This document shows, piece by piece, positions 1 to 11,000 of a stretch of 64,000 nucleotides of DNA (positions are counted from its first letter, which is position 1; each line of letters opens with the position of its first letter). Under the pieces are notes generated by a model. It was not told the DNA's origin and did no database searches. It saw only the letters and a program-made list of their open reading frames with translations. The stretch spans positions 62,001-126,000 of the forward strand of contig JAMXDE010000044.1 in NCBI GenBank assembly GCA_026770025.1, written 5' to 3'. The DNA comes from Craspedostauros australis (taxonomy: Eukaryota > Bacillariophyta > Bacillariophyceae > Mastogloiales > Achnanthaceae). The position numbers were made by a program, and so were the translations under genes.

Positions 1-264
1 TCTATGGATGTAACCTGCTACTAGCACTCAACTCGATCACGAAATCATTATTGCAATTCAGAGTGCGGGCATAAAGATTCATTAGCGCAGAGTACCAGCG
101 GAGTGAGTAGAGTTAAGCAGTTGCTTGTGCATGTTCTACTGCAAATCATTCGCCATCTCTGCATACTCGTACATGCGTACGCGTACGAGTGTGAGTATCC
201 AATGCTAGTTCTCTGCTCGAACAGGAAAATAACTTGACCCACCGCAACACCGCAGTCTGCTCCT

Positions 265-3132
265 CTACATTCTCCCCACAGCGCCAGGAAATGGCAGAAG
301 CACCGAGATGGCAAACACCAACGATCCCAACCACAGGGACATTCGAGTTCCATCGATCTCCGTCACTTCATCCCGTGCCGGAACCTCCGGTCGATGCTGG
401 AAGGCCAGTACGGATAGGAACCATACAGCGGCCAGGCCCGAGCCTTCCGACAGCGCCGTCGACAACAGCAACAGCAATGCGGCGGCCGAAATGGCGCCAT
501 TCTGCCGTTCCCCCATGGCCGCTGAAGACGCCCGTCCGCCATCGAGACGGAAGATCGGCAGCAGGTTCAGCGCAGACGATACCAGACCGGAAAATCCAAC
601 GACGAATAAGGGATGGATCGGAACGGGCTGCGCGGCGGGCAACATCATGACCTTGGGCGCGAGCCACGACAGCAGGGAACCAACGAAGAGGCTGGACTTC
701 AGCGTGACGGCCGGGAGAACGGGGAATCGTTCAATGGCGGCCCCGGAGGCGCGCACGCTGGCGAAGATGCCCAGTAGGATACATGCGACGGATGTCATGG
801 CAGATGCGGCCGGACCGACCAGCGCCAGATCCAGCAGGGCTGCTCGGTTCCTGGGGAAGGATTTCAGCGGCGTGACGCAGCCAAATAGCCCCAGTTGCGG
901 CGAAGGGATGGGGATGGGCCTTCCGAGTTTTATCTTGCGCAGCTTGGCCATGAAGTAATGGGCCGCCTCATGGATGACCTGAATTCCCACAACGCCCATA
1001 AACACCGGCATGCAAGTGGTAAGGGCTCTGACATCGTTTTTCATGAAAATAGATTCGAGGAAGAGCGGATTCAATGCGTAGCATGTCACCGCGTACGCGA
1101 ACGTGGTTGCGATGGAGACTGGATACGCCATTTTCTGTCGTCATAGATATCGTGTTGTCAATGTGATGGTGATCACCGTGGTGCCATCGTCATGGCAAGA
1201 GTTCCAAGTGCGGTGGTTGTTTTGTGAATGGAAAAGCGGGGTGAGGCTTCATGACATGACATGACATTGAATGGCCATTCTGCTTGCTTGCCTCCTTCTC
1301 CTCATCATCCACACCACAGCACGCACACGCCAGTACAACGCACAAGCACACATCTCGTCACTTACCCGCACGCCGGTCTTCCACCATGCTCTCTGGATCT
1401 TGGTGTCGTCAGGAACAATATCTTTGGAGAATGCGATAATGACAGGACGCGGTCCTTTGCGAGCATCCGCACTTGTGTCATCGCCTTCGTCGTCATCGGA
1501 AAAGGCATCCCATTCCGGATCCGGCACCAGGAAGAGTGCGATCCTGTCCGCCAATCCCTGCCGTCGCAGTCGTGATTGAATGTCCTCAAAGACCATGGCG
1601 GTGTGATTGGAAGTGTCGATTGTCAGCTGTTTGTTGTCGTTCTGTTCATCGATGATTCCGTTCTGAGTGTTGTCCCTGTTTGACGATTGCGGTGGAGACA
1701 TGTCGAGCACTGCTTGGACAGGCGCTCTCATGTTGCCACGGAAGATGGCAGCACCAGGAATGGAGGCTGAGGATGTGACGTAGAAGCGGCTTCCCAACAA
1801 CACGTGATCACGAATCTGTTTGTATTCCGCAGGTCCCAAGTTGGAACAGTTGGACGTGGCGTAGTAAGGAAGCAGCGATGATGGCACCCAGAGTGAAATG
1901 AACACGACGCGTTCCAAGGATCCGGCAATGGAAGCCGATGACAGGGCCGAAAGGGCTGACGCAAGCGGATCATTATCCGTGGCAGCAGTAGCATCGATTC
2001 CACCTTCTGCTATACCAGTAGTGGCGGCAGCAGCGGTAGCATCCTGATCGTTGATGCTCCCAGTTTGGTTGCCCGTGGCTTGGCCAAGCACCATGGATCG
2101 GATGGCGGCCGCCATCTTGCGACTCCAGCTGGCATCTTCCGCTTGCTTCAATTCCCGCAATCTAGCTTGAATGGCAGGCACGACGCGGCCTTCCCAACGC
2201 AAGTTCCGATTGATGTGCTCGTTTTCGGTGTCGCTATCCAGTATGCCGGCCGCATCGGTGAGCTTGGTGATGCATTCGTAGATGAATTTGAATTCGTCAA
2301 AGTTGTTCGCCTTGGACCGGAGCTCGTCAATGTTCTGGATGGAGAGCACTTGGGGGCTGGGCGATTCGTCGGGTCCGCTCCAAGCCGCAACGTAGTGGTG
2401 ATGCAAACGATCCACCACCAAGAGCGCCTGCTTGGAGGACCATCGTTCCTTGCGCATCATTCCTGCCACGTTGATGGCGGTGGCATTGACGGGGAAGATC
2501 CGTTTGATCATGGCATCGACGGCTCCCGCTTGCGATTTCCGATCCGTGGTCTGCCTTGATTTGAGCTCGTTTTCCATCGCAAGCGCCTCCTCTCGAAGTT
2601 GCTTTGCCCTCCGCATCATCTCCTCAACCTCCTTCAGCTTTAGCTCCTGCGATGCGGACATTGCGCTTTGGTCCGCTTCGTCATCGACGTGTGCATCAAT
2701 ATTCGTACTCGCATTCGTACTCGCATTCTCACTCGCACTCGCACTGACGACCGGCTCTGGGCTTGAGGTGGCTGCAGATTGCATCGTCGTGGCCGATGGT
2801 GGCTGCGATTGCGACGTTGTCGATGATGAGGAAGAAAGATAGGACTGCGAAGAGTCGCTGCCATTGTTGGTCGCAGCATCACTGCCCTCGGAAGGCGTCT
2901 CGGATGCATGCAACCTGGACACCTGCATCGGCCGTATTCTCTGCATGCTCAGAGGCGTCCACTTTGGCCGCTGCTGCTGCTGCCATCTTCCTCCCACCAG
3001 AGGACTGCTCCAGCCCCAGCACAGCAGTCCCGGCTGGCGACTTTGCAGCAGACACAGAGGCAGCCACAGCGCTGCAATGATCCATCGATCCAATCGAGAC
3101 ATCGTATTGATTGCGATCGATGCCTTTCCCAA
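265..3132 (-). CDS. EGY-like site-2 (M50) intramembrane metalloprotease, two exons
   Basis: I join two exons, 3132-1366 and 1134-265, about 878 residues. The intron at 1135-1365 has a GTAAGT donor and a CAG acceptor, and both junctions are phase 0. EGY proteins are zinc proteases of the plastid inner or thylakoid membranes and lack the PDZ domain of other S2Ps. Seen here: an N-terminal hydrophobic stretch (about residues 13-40); a low-complexity Ser/Thr/Asn-rich linker; a predicted helical region with KEVEEMMRRAK; an EGY-type soluble domain with FRGNMRAP and RIALFLVPDPEWD; then, in exon 2, HEAAH (about 644-648) and NLLPIFRLDGGR (about 779-790), which supply the zinc ligands, within several hydrophobic helices. 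The start at 3132 is the first Met; Met11 is an alternative. No clear diatom ASAFAP-type plastid signal is visible, so plastid targeting is inferred from the family. The soluble domain and the protease domain fit one gene only when spliced. Confidence 0.82.
1135..1365 (-). other. Intron of the EGY-like protease gene
   Basis: 231 bp. On the minus strand the donor is CGG|GTAAGT and the acceptor ACAG|AAAATG. Without splicing, the upstream frame runs into a stop at 1249 and the catalytic HEAAH/LDGGR part is separated from the conserved N-terminal EGY domain. Confidence 0.75.
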
Positions 3133-3720
3133 TGGCGCTGTGAATGATGTTAATGAATATTATAATATTATACGATAGCAGAGAATGGACATGGACCTCA
3201 AGAGAGAGATGGAGAGATGGACGAAGATGAACGCACATGAAGATACCAAGCCACACAAGAAGGCGGCTGATCTGCCCGAAGACCGTGCTTTCTCCACCCA
3301 CCAACGATCCAAACTGCGGCGTCGCTCTCCTTGACACCATGTCCACGCTGCCGCCGACGTCAACAGCGTTTGTTTCCATTGCGGACATCTTCTTTCTTGA
3401 CCGAGGCAATTTGGTTGTCCATGAGATCGAGTGAGTCGATGTGCAGAGTTGGATTCTCGTTTTGATGTTTCCAAACGTGTATTGTGGATGGATTTAGTAC
3501 TTAATAAGTCCCAATACAAGATTGTGAGTTTTCAAACGTGCATCAACAATCCATGACGTCATGCATCAGCGCGTGTCACATCGTTGTCCAAAAAATGACA
3601 CGGTGATCTGATGTGTCACAAAGAGGGACGATGCTCCTCCGACATCACCCCTCCATGCAGCCCATCATCGGCAGCGATCGTTCGAAGCAACGATCTTCGA
3701 CCCTTCCCTCTTGTTCGACG

Positions 3721-3752
<32 letters not shown>

Positions 3753-3843
3753 GAGTGAGAGCGAGATTGTGATTTAGCGTCGCAACAAGCCGAAACCAAG
3801 TCAAGACGAAAGAAGACAGCAAGCAAACGCCATCATCATCATC
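3133..3843. promoter_or_regulatory. Divergent intergenic region with a CT microsatellite
   Basis: 711 bp between the divergent protease and oxidoreductase genes, so it should hold both promoters. A (CT)n run lies at 3722-3751. An ATC/CAT repeat directly precedes the ATG of the plus-strand gene. No convincing TATA or other element could be assigned. Confidence 0.4.
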
Positions 3844-5043
3844 ATGACAGACGCACGGATCGGACTTGCCATCGTGGGATGCGGCCAGATTGTGACGCAC
3901 CATCTGCATGCCATCGCCACCAGACTGTCGGGCAAGTATCAGGTCCGCGCGCTGGTGGATCCCAATGCCCAGCGACGTCAGGTCATCTCATCGCAGCTGC
4001 TGGAGGATGGATCCGTGTCAGAAGGAGCCAAGCCAGCCGAATACGACACCTTCGACACCCTGCTTCAGGATGCATCGGTGCTGGATGCCGTTCAAGTCAT
4101 CTTCATCGCTGTGCCTCACGATCTGCACAAGGCATTGGCATTGCAAGCGCTGGCATCCAACAAGACGGTCGTTATGGAGAAGCCACTAGCGCCAACGGTC
4201 GCCGACTGCCAAGCTCTGGTCAAGGTCTCCAAGCAGCTGCTGCAACAATCCGACAATCCCCAGATGCTCATTATCGCGGAACAATCCCCGCACTGGCAAG
4301 AAGTGGTGCTCGCCAAACGGCTCATCCGAGACGGCGCCATCGGGCACGTCGTCTCCGCCGCGGCCTACTACTACGAATCCATGCGCGACAATGTCACGAG
4401 CGGCGACGTCGGCACGGACGGCGGACTGGGTTGGCGGGGATCTCTGCAACGCGCCGGCGGCGGCATCGCAATTGACGGTGGCTTGCACTGGATCCGTCCA
4501 CTGCGTGAGATGTGCGGCCGCATCGCACGCGTCGTGGGCGTCACGCGCCGCAATCTGGCGCCGCGATTGCGAATGGAAGGCGAGTCGCTGGGGCATGCGC
4601 TGTTTCAGTTCGATGCGGACGGCGCACATGAGTACCTGCGGCAGCCGCAGGATTCGGGGCCGCTCGTTGGCACCTACAGCTGCAGCATGCTGGCGACGGC
4701 GCCGATGGCGCATGATGCGTGTCCTTACTTTCGAATCACGGGGGACGAAGGAGAGATCATCATTCATGGCGATGGTCTGTTCAAGGATCAACCGGGATCT
4801 GGCGGGTTGCGATTGTACAATGAAGAGCATGTGCAAGGCAAGGAGATGTTTGCGTCCGATCGGTTGGGCGGGTTCTTTTTGGGATTCGCGGGTCTTTGGG
4901 ATGAGATCCATCGCATTTGCACGGCGAACGACACGGAGGCAGCGCATGAAACAGTTGTGAGGGCGCATGATGATGTCATGGTGGCGTTGTCCATGTACAA
5001 GAGTTCCAAATCGGGACAGTGGGAGACGACGCCAACCGCGTGA
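3844..5043 (+). CDS. Gfo/Idh/MocA-family NAD(P)-dependent oxidoreductase
   Basis: 399 residues, close to the usual 340-400 for the family. The N-terminal Rossmann fold starts with IGLAIVGCGQI (Gly-rich loop at about residues 11-15). It is followed by ALVDPN after beta-strand 2 and by VIFIAVPHDLH. The family EKP motif is VVMEKPLAP, with Glu112-Lys113-Pro114; its lysine is normally catalytic. The C-terminal half has the family-type segment GGGIAIDGGLHWIRPLREM, where the DxxxH arrangement (D..LHW) probably contributes substrate-site residues. The substrate cannot be read from sequence; sugars, inositols, bile pigments and xylose are all used within the family. The protein looks complete and single-exon. 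No targeting peptide is visible, so it is probably cytosolic. It is transcribed away from the protease gene. Confidence 0.9.
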   Translation: MTDARIGLAIVGCGQIVTHHLHAIATRLSGKYQVRALVDPNAQRRQVISSQLLEDGSVSEGAKPAEYDTFDTLLQDASVLDAVQVIFIAVPHDLHKALALQALASNKTVVMEKPLAPTVADCQALVKVSKQLLQQSDNPQMLIIAEQSPHWQEVVLAKRLIRDGAIGHVVSAAAYYYESMRDNVTSGDVGTDGGLGWRGSLQRAGGGIAIDGGLHWIRPLREMCGRIARVVGVTRRNLAPRLRMEGESLGHALFQFDADGAHEYLRQPQDSGPLVGTYSCSMLATAPMAHDACPYFRITGDEGEIIIHGDGLFKDQPGSGGLRLYNEEHVQGKEMFASDRLGGFFLGFAGLWDEIHRICTANDTEAAHETVVRAHDDVMVALSMYKSSKSGQWETTPTA

Positions 5044-5354
5044 GAGCAGTGGAACTGTATGCTGTGGTATGCTGTGGATCTGATCCAACAGCATTGCAGC
5101 GCAGCGCGGTGCAGAAGCACCAACGATTACTCTTGCGAATGTTCTGTAATGTACTTTGGTAAATAGAGTATCAATGGAGAATAAGCATCTTCGGACTCTA
5201 TTGTATGAGCTACTGTACGAATGTGAATGTAAGAATATGTATGAATGTGTATTAGAAATGGGCATCATCATGCAATGTCTGTGAAGCGTTGTTGTGCCTG
5301 TGCTAGTCCTCCCATTCTTCTCGAAAGCTGAATAGCCCAAGTCGATGCTGGGCT
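5044..5354. other. Short convergent intergenic spacer
   Basis: 311 bp between the stop codons of the converging oxidoreductase and transglutaminase-like genes. It holds AT-rich stretches typical of 3' untranslated regions (for example around 5155-5250). No gene or repeat is seen. Confidence 0.4.
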
Positions 5355-7541
5355 TCAGTTGGGCACCAACATGAAGTCCTTGATGGTGATTCCGAAGGCT
5401 GGACTCTCACGCGTCATTGCGAGCTTGCAACCGGAGCTGATGGAGATCAGAATTGGATCCGATGTGGCCCACTTGCCGACAGTGTATCCTGGCTCAATTG
5501 TGTAGGAGTTGTCCTTGAGATTGCCGTCGTTGCATTGTCCATCGCTCTTGATGGACGAATCGGACAGTGGCACCGAACAATCGTCGTACGAGCGTGCCGT
5601 ATCGTCGTTGCCATCGACAGTTACGCTGACGTTGGCAATAATCGGCACACTCTCAGTCTTGCCCGACGAACGATCTGGATCGTTGGTCTCGACGGTAATC
5701 TGGATGGGGACTTGGTGACGATGCACGGTGGCGTATCGAAATGTCAACGAGTACGATTTCTCATCATCGCCTCTGCCGCCCCATCCCGCTCCAAACTCGG
5801 GCAGCGTGTAAGTGACGCCGCCACCATCTCGCAAATGCAATTGGGTTCCACCTTCGAGGAAGCTGGGCATCGTGAGCACGCTGTCCGTATCAGATGCCGG
5901 GTCCGTGAAAGACGTGGCAGGGATGATGATCTCGTTGTTGTCACCAATCGTAGTCTGCGCTGTGAACTTTGCACAGATCCCAACTGCGAAGTGCTTGGTA
6001 CCAGTACGGTGGCATCCAACCCATGGTTGCATCGCCTCTCCATTCTCGCGCACCGTGGGTGGCACGTACTTGTGCGCATGGATGTTGCGTTGCGCGAGGC
6101 TCAAGCTTCTCCAAAGCCCAGCGGGATCGTAGATGCCGACAATGGCCTGCCCCAGGATCACTGAGACGCACTCCAAGATGCGGACCGTGCGATAGTAGAG
6201 TTCCGGCGTTGTGGCCTCACGCGCGTGGCACTCCGCCAAGAAATCCAACCCTTCGCGTCGACCGCCGGGGTACTTGCTGTCCTTCCACCAGCTCTTGTCG
6301 AAGTCCAAACCCAGGCACGTCACCCAACCGCGGGATGGCACCCACCGAGACATCGCCGCATGCCCTGGCTGGCGCAGGCCCCAGGTTGGCATACCGAATG
6401 CCTTGCACATGTACCGTCCGAACCAGGCGCGTGGACCGCATTCGCCGCCGCTGGAGAGGACGTTGGGGTAGGTATCCATGGGACCATCCGGGTGACGATA
6501 GCCCACGTCCGACCTGACGATGCGACAGTACTGCCATTGATCCTGACGCAAGAAGTAGTCAGGACGGTAGACCTTGATCATGTCGCGCGCCCACTGCAGC
6601 TGATCGCTGGGCGCATCGCTGTCCATGGCCATCCTGAGCGTCCAGAGGTCGAGCTTGTCGAACTGCTCATCAAGCTCACCGGCATCGTGGGCCTTGACGT
6701 AGTGCCAGAACCGATCCACCGGATCGATGGTCTGTGGGTTGTCATCGGTGGGGGCGTGCGCGAAGACGTTGATTGGGGTAGCCAGCTGCAGCGATGTGGC
6801 TCGAGCAATGGCTTGCACCAAGGCAGGCACATCGTCATCGTCGCTCTTTCCGTGCTCTCCGTGCTCTCCTTGTTGTTGTTGACGCGCATCCCTCCAACTG
6901 GCCAGGAGAGTATCGTAAAGCTCCAAAGCCAGACCCAGGTGTCCATCAGCAGGCCCGCCAGCCATGACGATCTCCCTCATCACGTTGACATCCTGCAAGC
7001 ATGCGTCCAGAAGTCCCGAGTTCTTGTCAGGATTCAGCGCCACCCAATCTGCCAGACCTTTGGGCGTTGCCTCGATGAGGAGCGTGCATTCCAGGACAGG
7101 CAATTCGATGATGTTGTTCCACAACTTGGGAAGCACGTACTGCGTCAACAACGGCTCCGCAATGGCCTCGGCCGTGAGCACGGTCTGGTCGTAGGCCTGC
7201 GTCGCAGTCTGAGATATGTCCGCCACCATCGTCTGCGTCTTCGTCCATTCATCCTCGTTCGTGTAAAGGTCCTTGTCCGCGTTGATCTTGTCGACCAACT
7301 TCTTGGCCTTCACGACGGCATCGTTGCTGGCCTGGACCGACGTGCAGGCCTGTGCGAAATCTGCGAACGGTATCTCGCCCTTGCTGCGGACTTCATGACC
7401 GGCGAAGACTGCATCACTGCGCTGACCACCGGATGGCAGATGATTCTTCACAAGATCCTCCGTCAGCTCATTGATGCGGTTCTGGAAGTACTCCTCCGTG
7501 TACTTGCTGTCTGCGTGGTCCTTCATCTTGGTGGTCGTCAT
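5355..7541 (-). CDS. Large protein with transglutaminase-like Cys/His core and beta-rich C-terminus
   Basis: 728 residues, one exon, opening MTTTKMKDHADSKYTEEYF. The first third is helical and charged. The central block contains SGGECGPRAWFGRYMCKAFG (Cys368) followed by LRQPGHAAMSRW (His394) and RGWVTCLGLDFD, the Cys-then-His order and spacing of transglutaminase/papain-like cores. An aspartate after the second glycine-tryptophan could complete a triad. After about residue 520 the sequence turns beta-rich and repeats Thr/Asp/Gly patterns, as in sugar-binding or jelly-roll modules. No signal peptide or membrane segment is seen. The family of the whole protein is not recognised; the transglutaminase assignment rests on the local motif only, so activity is inferred. 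It converges on the oxidoreductase. The intact frame over 2.2 kb and its long antisense shadow argue for a real gene. Confidence 0.72.
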   Translation of the reverse strand: MTTTKMKDHADSKYTEEYFQNRINELTEDLVKNHLPSGGQRSDAVFAGHEVRSKGEIPFADFAQACTSVQASNDAVVKAKKLVDKINADKDLYTNEDEWTKTQTMVADISQTATQAYDQTVLTAEAIAEPLLTQYVLPKLWNNIIELPVLECTLLIEATPKGLADWVALNPDKNSGLLDACLQDVNVMREIVMAGGPADGHLGLALELYDTLLASWRDARQQQQGEHGEHGKSDDDDVPALVQAIARATSLQLATPINVFAHAPTDDNPQTIDPVDRFWHYVKAHDAGELDEQFDKLDLWTLRMAMDSDAPSDQLQWARDMIKVYRPDYFLRQDQWQYCRIVRSDVGYRHPDGPMDTYPNVLSSGGECGPRAWFGRYMCKAFGMPTWGLRQPGHAAMSRWVPSRGWVTCLGLDFDKSWWKDSKYPGGRREGLDFLAECHAREATTPELYYRTVRILECVSVILGQAIVGIYDPAGLWRSLSLAQRNIHAHKYVPPTVRENGEAMQPWVGCHRTGTKHFAVGICAKFTAQTTIGDNNEIIIPATSFTDPASDTDSVLTMPSFLEGGTQLHLRDGGGVTYTLPEFGAGWGGRGDDEKSYSLTFRYATVHRHQVPIQITVETNDPDRSSGKTESVPIIANVSVTVDGNDDTARSYDDCSVPLSDSSIKSDGQCNDGNLKDNSYTIEPGYTVGKWATSDPILISISSGCKLAMTRESPAFGITIKDFMLVPN

Positions 7542-8042
7542 CGTTGCGTCCAGGCGACTTCGCTTGTGAGCAATTCAACTCAACTCAACTCAACTCAATG
7601 CAATCCAATTCGATGGATGCACGGACTATGAGTATGAGAAGGTGGGCACTTGCTCATGGCTCGCATCCATGGACATCAACGCTGATCCACGCTACTGCCG
7701 TCAGAAGGATTCCCACAGAACAAGATACCATGTCCAAACAGAACATCTTACAGCCATCACTCAGTCACGCTTTTGTTGGACCGTGGAGTGACCGTTTCAT
7801 GCTGAGCAACAAACGGTCATGTTCCTCGCGCCCGTTGCCATTCAACAACAAGGGCCGTTCGCAACATTCTCATTTCCACGGCGAGACCGTCCACGTTGCC
7901 ACATTCCACGATTCTGTCGCAGACGACATGGCACAATACAACTCCAAATAATTTATGAGCTATTGATTGATTGATGGATTGATCGATCGATTGGTTTGTA
8001 TTCATTCCAAGCAACCTGTTCACCCACAGCCCCACAACACGC
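7542..8042. other. Intergenic region with short simple repeats
   Basis: 501 bp upstream of the transglutaminase-like gene and downstream of the next minus-strand gene, so it probably contains the former's promoter. A five-base AACTC tandem run lies at about 7573-7597 and a GATT/GATC-rich run at about 7963-7993. No ORF with plausible coding character was found. Confidence 0.4.
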
Positions 8043-11000
8043 TTACGCCGTATCCACGAACTTGTTGTCCGATTCGGTGGGATAAAACTTGGCCTGAAAT
8101 TCCTGCAGAGTCTTGAGGAAGAGCAGGAGCCGCTCGATGGGCACGGTGGCCTCCGGTTTCAGCTTCATGAGACGCTTCTTCGTGGCGGTTTCAAAGACGA
8201 CCAGCGTGGTGGGTGCGCGCGGCGCCTGCGAGGGAAGAACCGTGGGCATCTCGAGCTTGAAGTAGATCTGCTGCAGTTCGAAGAGTTTGGTCTGGTTGCG
8301 CAGGACGCCGATGGTGGAGACGAGGAAGAGGGTCTTCGTGACGAAGCACTGCCCGCCGTTGTTGAGCAAGCTGAAGTCGAAGACGGGCAGCTGCTTCTGC
8401 GCGAGGAACTTGAGCAGGCGGCGGCCCTTCTTGTTGTCGGCGGACTTGGCGTTCATGTTGGAGGCCTTCTGCGCCAGCTGGGCGAAGGTGTGCGTGGCTC
8501 CCATCGTCCAGTCGTTGTCTTGGTCGCACAGATGCTCGATGAGGGTGTGCTGGTGCGTTTCCAGAGTGTTGTGACGGCGCATGAGGTACAGGTTCTTCTC
8601 ACGCATGTACTGCGCCTGGGCGTGATCGGCCTGCTTCGACAGAGCCGCGTAGGCATGCTTCACGACGTACTCGCAAAAGGCGATGTGATCATCGCGCGGG
8701 ATGCCATCCTCCTCATCTTTGACGCCGGTCGTTATAGACTCCAGCTCGTCCTTGAGCAGGGCATCTGCCGATTCCTCCATGATCAGCTCCAGCTTGATGG
8801 GTCGGCTCTTGCGGCGTTTCTTGCTGCCATCCGGCTGCACGTCCATCATGTCATCCTCCGCCTCGAGCAGCGGCGGGCGTTCCAGCTCGTACTTGGCATA
8901 TGCCAGCGACATGAGGGAGATGAAGTTGGAGGCTGTGGCCTCGTTGGTTTCTTCCATGGTGAGGAGCTCCTGGTTGACCATGTCCACTTCTGCCAGGAGG
9001 ATGTTCTTGGCGATCGTACGGAGCTGTTCGATGTATGTGCTGTCGAGCAGTGATGTGGTCGCCTTCTGCGTGACCTTGTCCGCCGTCGCCGGTTTCTCCC
9101 CATCATCATCATCATCGCCATTGGCCTGATCGCCATTCTTGTCATCCGCTGCGGGTTCCTTCTTTTCTTCATCCTCGCTGGACTTGTGCCCTCCACCCAA
9201 CGGCAAGGATTCGAGACAGGAGAACTCGCACTTGGCCGCCGTGAGTTCCTTCCAGATACGGAACAGCAAGGTCCACGAGGACTGGATGAGCATCCAATCA
9301 ATGAAGGACAGCGCCGGTAGGAAGGTGTTATCATCGTTGTCACTGCTGCCCGCGGCACTGCCACGAGCAGCACCTTTGTTCGTTCGAAGTGCGGCCGTGC
9401 GCACGGTGGGACTGTCCTTGTACTGATTGAGGAGGTACTGCGTCATCTCCTTGGCGTTGTTCTTGAGGAGGTTGGTGGAGCCGCGTCGTCGTCGCAAGTT
9501 GAGGTATTGGATCATGGAGCTGGCCTGCTTGAGAAGGAGGTTGAGGGGGACGTCGCGCGTGGACGACGATGACATGACGTGCGTCGAGGAAGAAATGTCG
9601 TGGGATGACGCCGAATGGAGACTGCTGCCTGCGGCGTCCTGCGCGGCGTCGGTAGTGATCGTGGACTTTGCAAACTGCTTGTAGACGTGCCACGGATGGA
9701 AGATCCGGATGAGCAGACGTCGTTCGAGGTTGGCGCTGTAGGCCTGCGTGACGATCTGCGCATCGATGACGAAGGAGGAGGATGGTGCCTTGGCGGTGGC
9801 GGGGTAGTCCTCGTAATCCACCAGTCCCTGGAAGTGACCTGCCTCTCTCTTGAGGACGGAGACGATGCCTGGCTGCTTGTCGAAGGCCGCCTGCACGGCG
9901 CTCATGATGGAGGTCGTGGAGACGTCGGGACGCACGCGGATGGCCATCGTGCGAACAGGCAGGACGTTGGTGAGGACAATGTTGGCCGCATCATCGCCGG
10001 GCGAGGTGGATGGGACGGGATTTTGCAGACCACAGAAGAGCTCCTTGAGATCATGTTCAGGGACGGGTGAGACGTAGTCCTTGACGCTGTTGATGAGTTT
10101 CTTTGGGTCGGAGCTGTAGATGAGCATGTGTGAAATGTCGCAGTACTGGAAGTACTTTGGCTGGACGGAATGGTCGTTGGCATCGACGGTGGTCGTGTTG
10201 ATGGTCGCCTCGGCACGCAGGTTGCAGAATTCCGCGTGATGTTCTAGAGAGTAGGTGCCAGGCGTGGCGACGGCATTGGCTGTGGCGGATGCGGTTGCAG
10301 CGGCAGCGGTGATGGCTGATTTTGCATTGGAGATGGCCCCCATGAGCTTGGTCGGACTCGCAGACTCCGAGGATTCTCGCTTGGACGCGGCAGGTCCGTC
10401 GGCACCCGAAGCAGCGCCCATGAGCTGCTGGCGACGCATTTCGAGGTTGGAGACTGCCGATGCGAGGAATCCGCCGGGTGTTTTGCTGTTGTTGTTGCTG
10501 TTGCTGTTGTTGTTGGCATCCTCGCGGGCACCCTGGCCGTTGGCTTGGCGAGAATCTGATGCGGTGGTGGCAGTGGGGGTGGATGTGTTGCTGGCTCTCC
10601 TGTTGGCCGGTGCCCCACCTGTGGCCAGAAGCTGGAAGGATTGCTTGGAGTCCAAATCGAGCTGCGTGTGACGGCGCGATGATGGCAGAGACTTGGTCAT
10701 GGCGGTTCGTCGTTTGGCAAACGCCAGGAGATCAGCAGCGTCCAAGGGTTCATCCGCGTTGAGCATCTCGAGCGTGGATCTGGACGCCCTCTTGGACTTG
10801 GGTCCCTTTTTGGATTTGTTCTTCCTCCTGGGACTTCCATCCTTGTTGGCTGCTGATGTTGATGTTGATTTTCTCGTCGACTTTCGCTTGCTCGATTTTG
10901 ACTTCGTCTTTGACTTTGTCTTTGGCTTGGGTTCTTCTGTCGTTTCGGTTGATGTAGTTGCTGTAGTTGCTGCAGTTGCAGCTGGCGTTGTTGCTGGCGT

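Noticed and set aside
4186..5340. Minus-strand ORF of 384 codons over the oxidoreductase
   Set aside because: Antisense shadow of the Gfo/Idh/MocA gene, Arg/His-rich with no motif.
6225..7631. Long plus-strand ORF (468 codons) antisense to the transglutaminase-like gene
   Set aside because: Composition-driven shadow of the minus-strand gene; no domain, and the sense strand has clear motifs.
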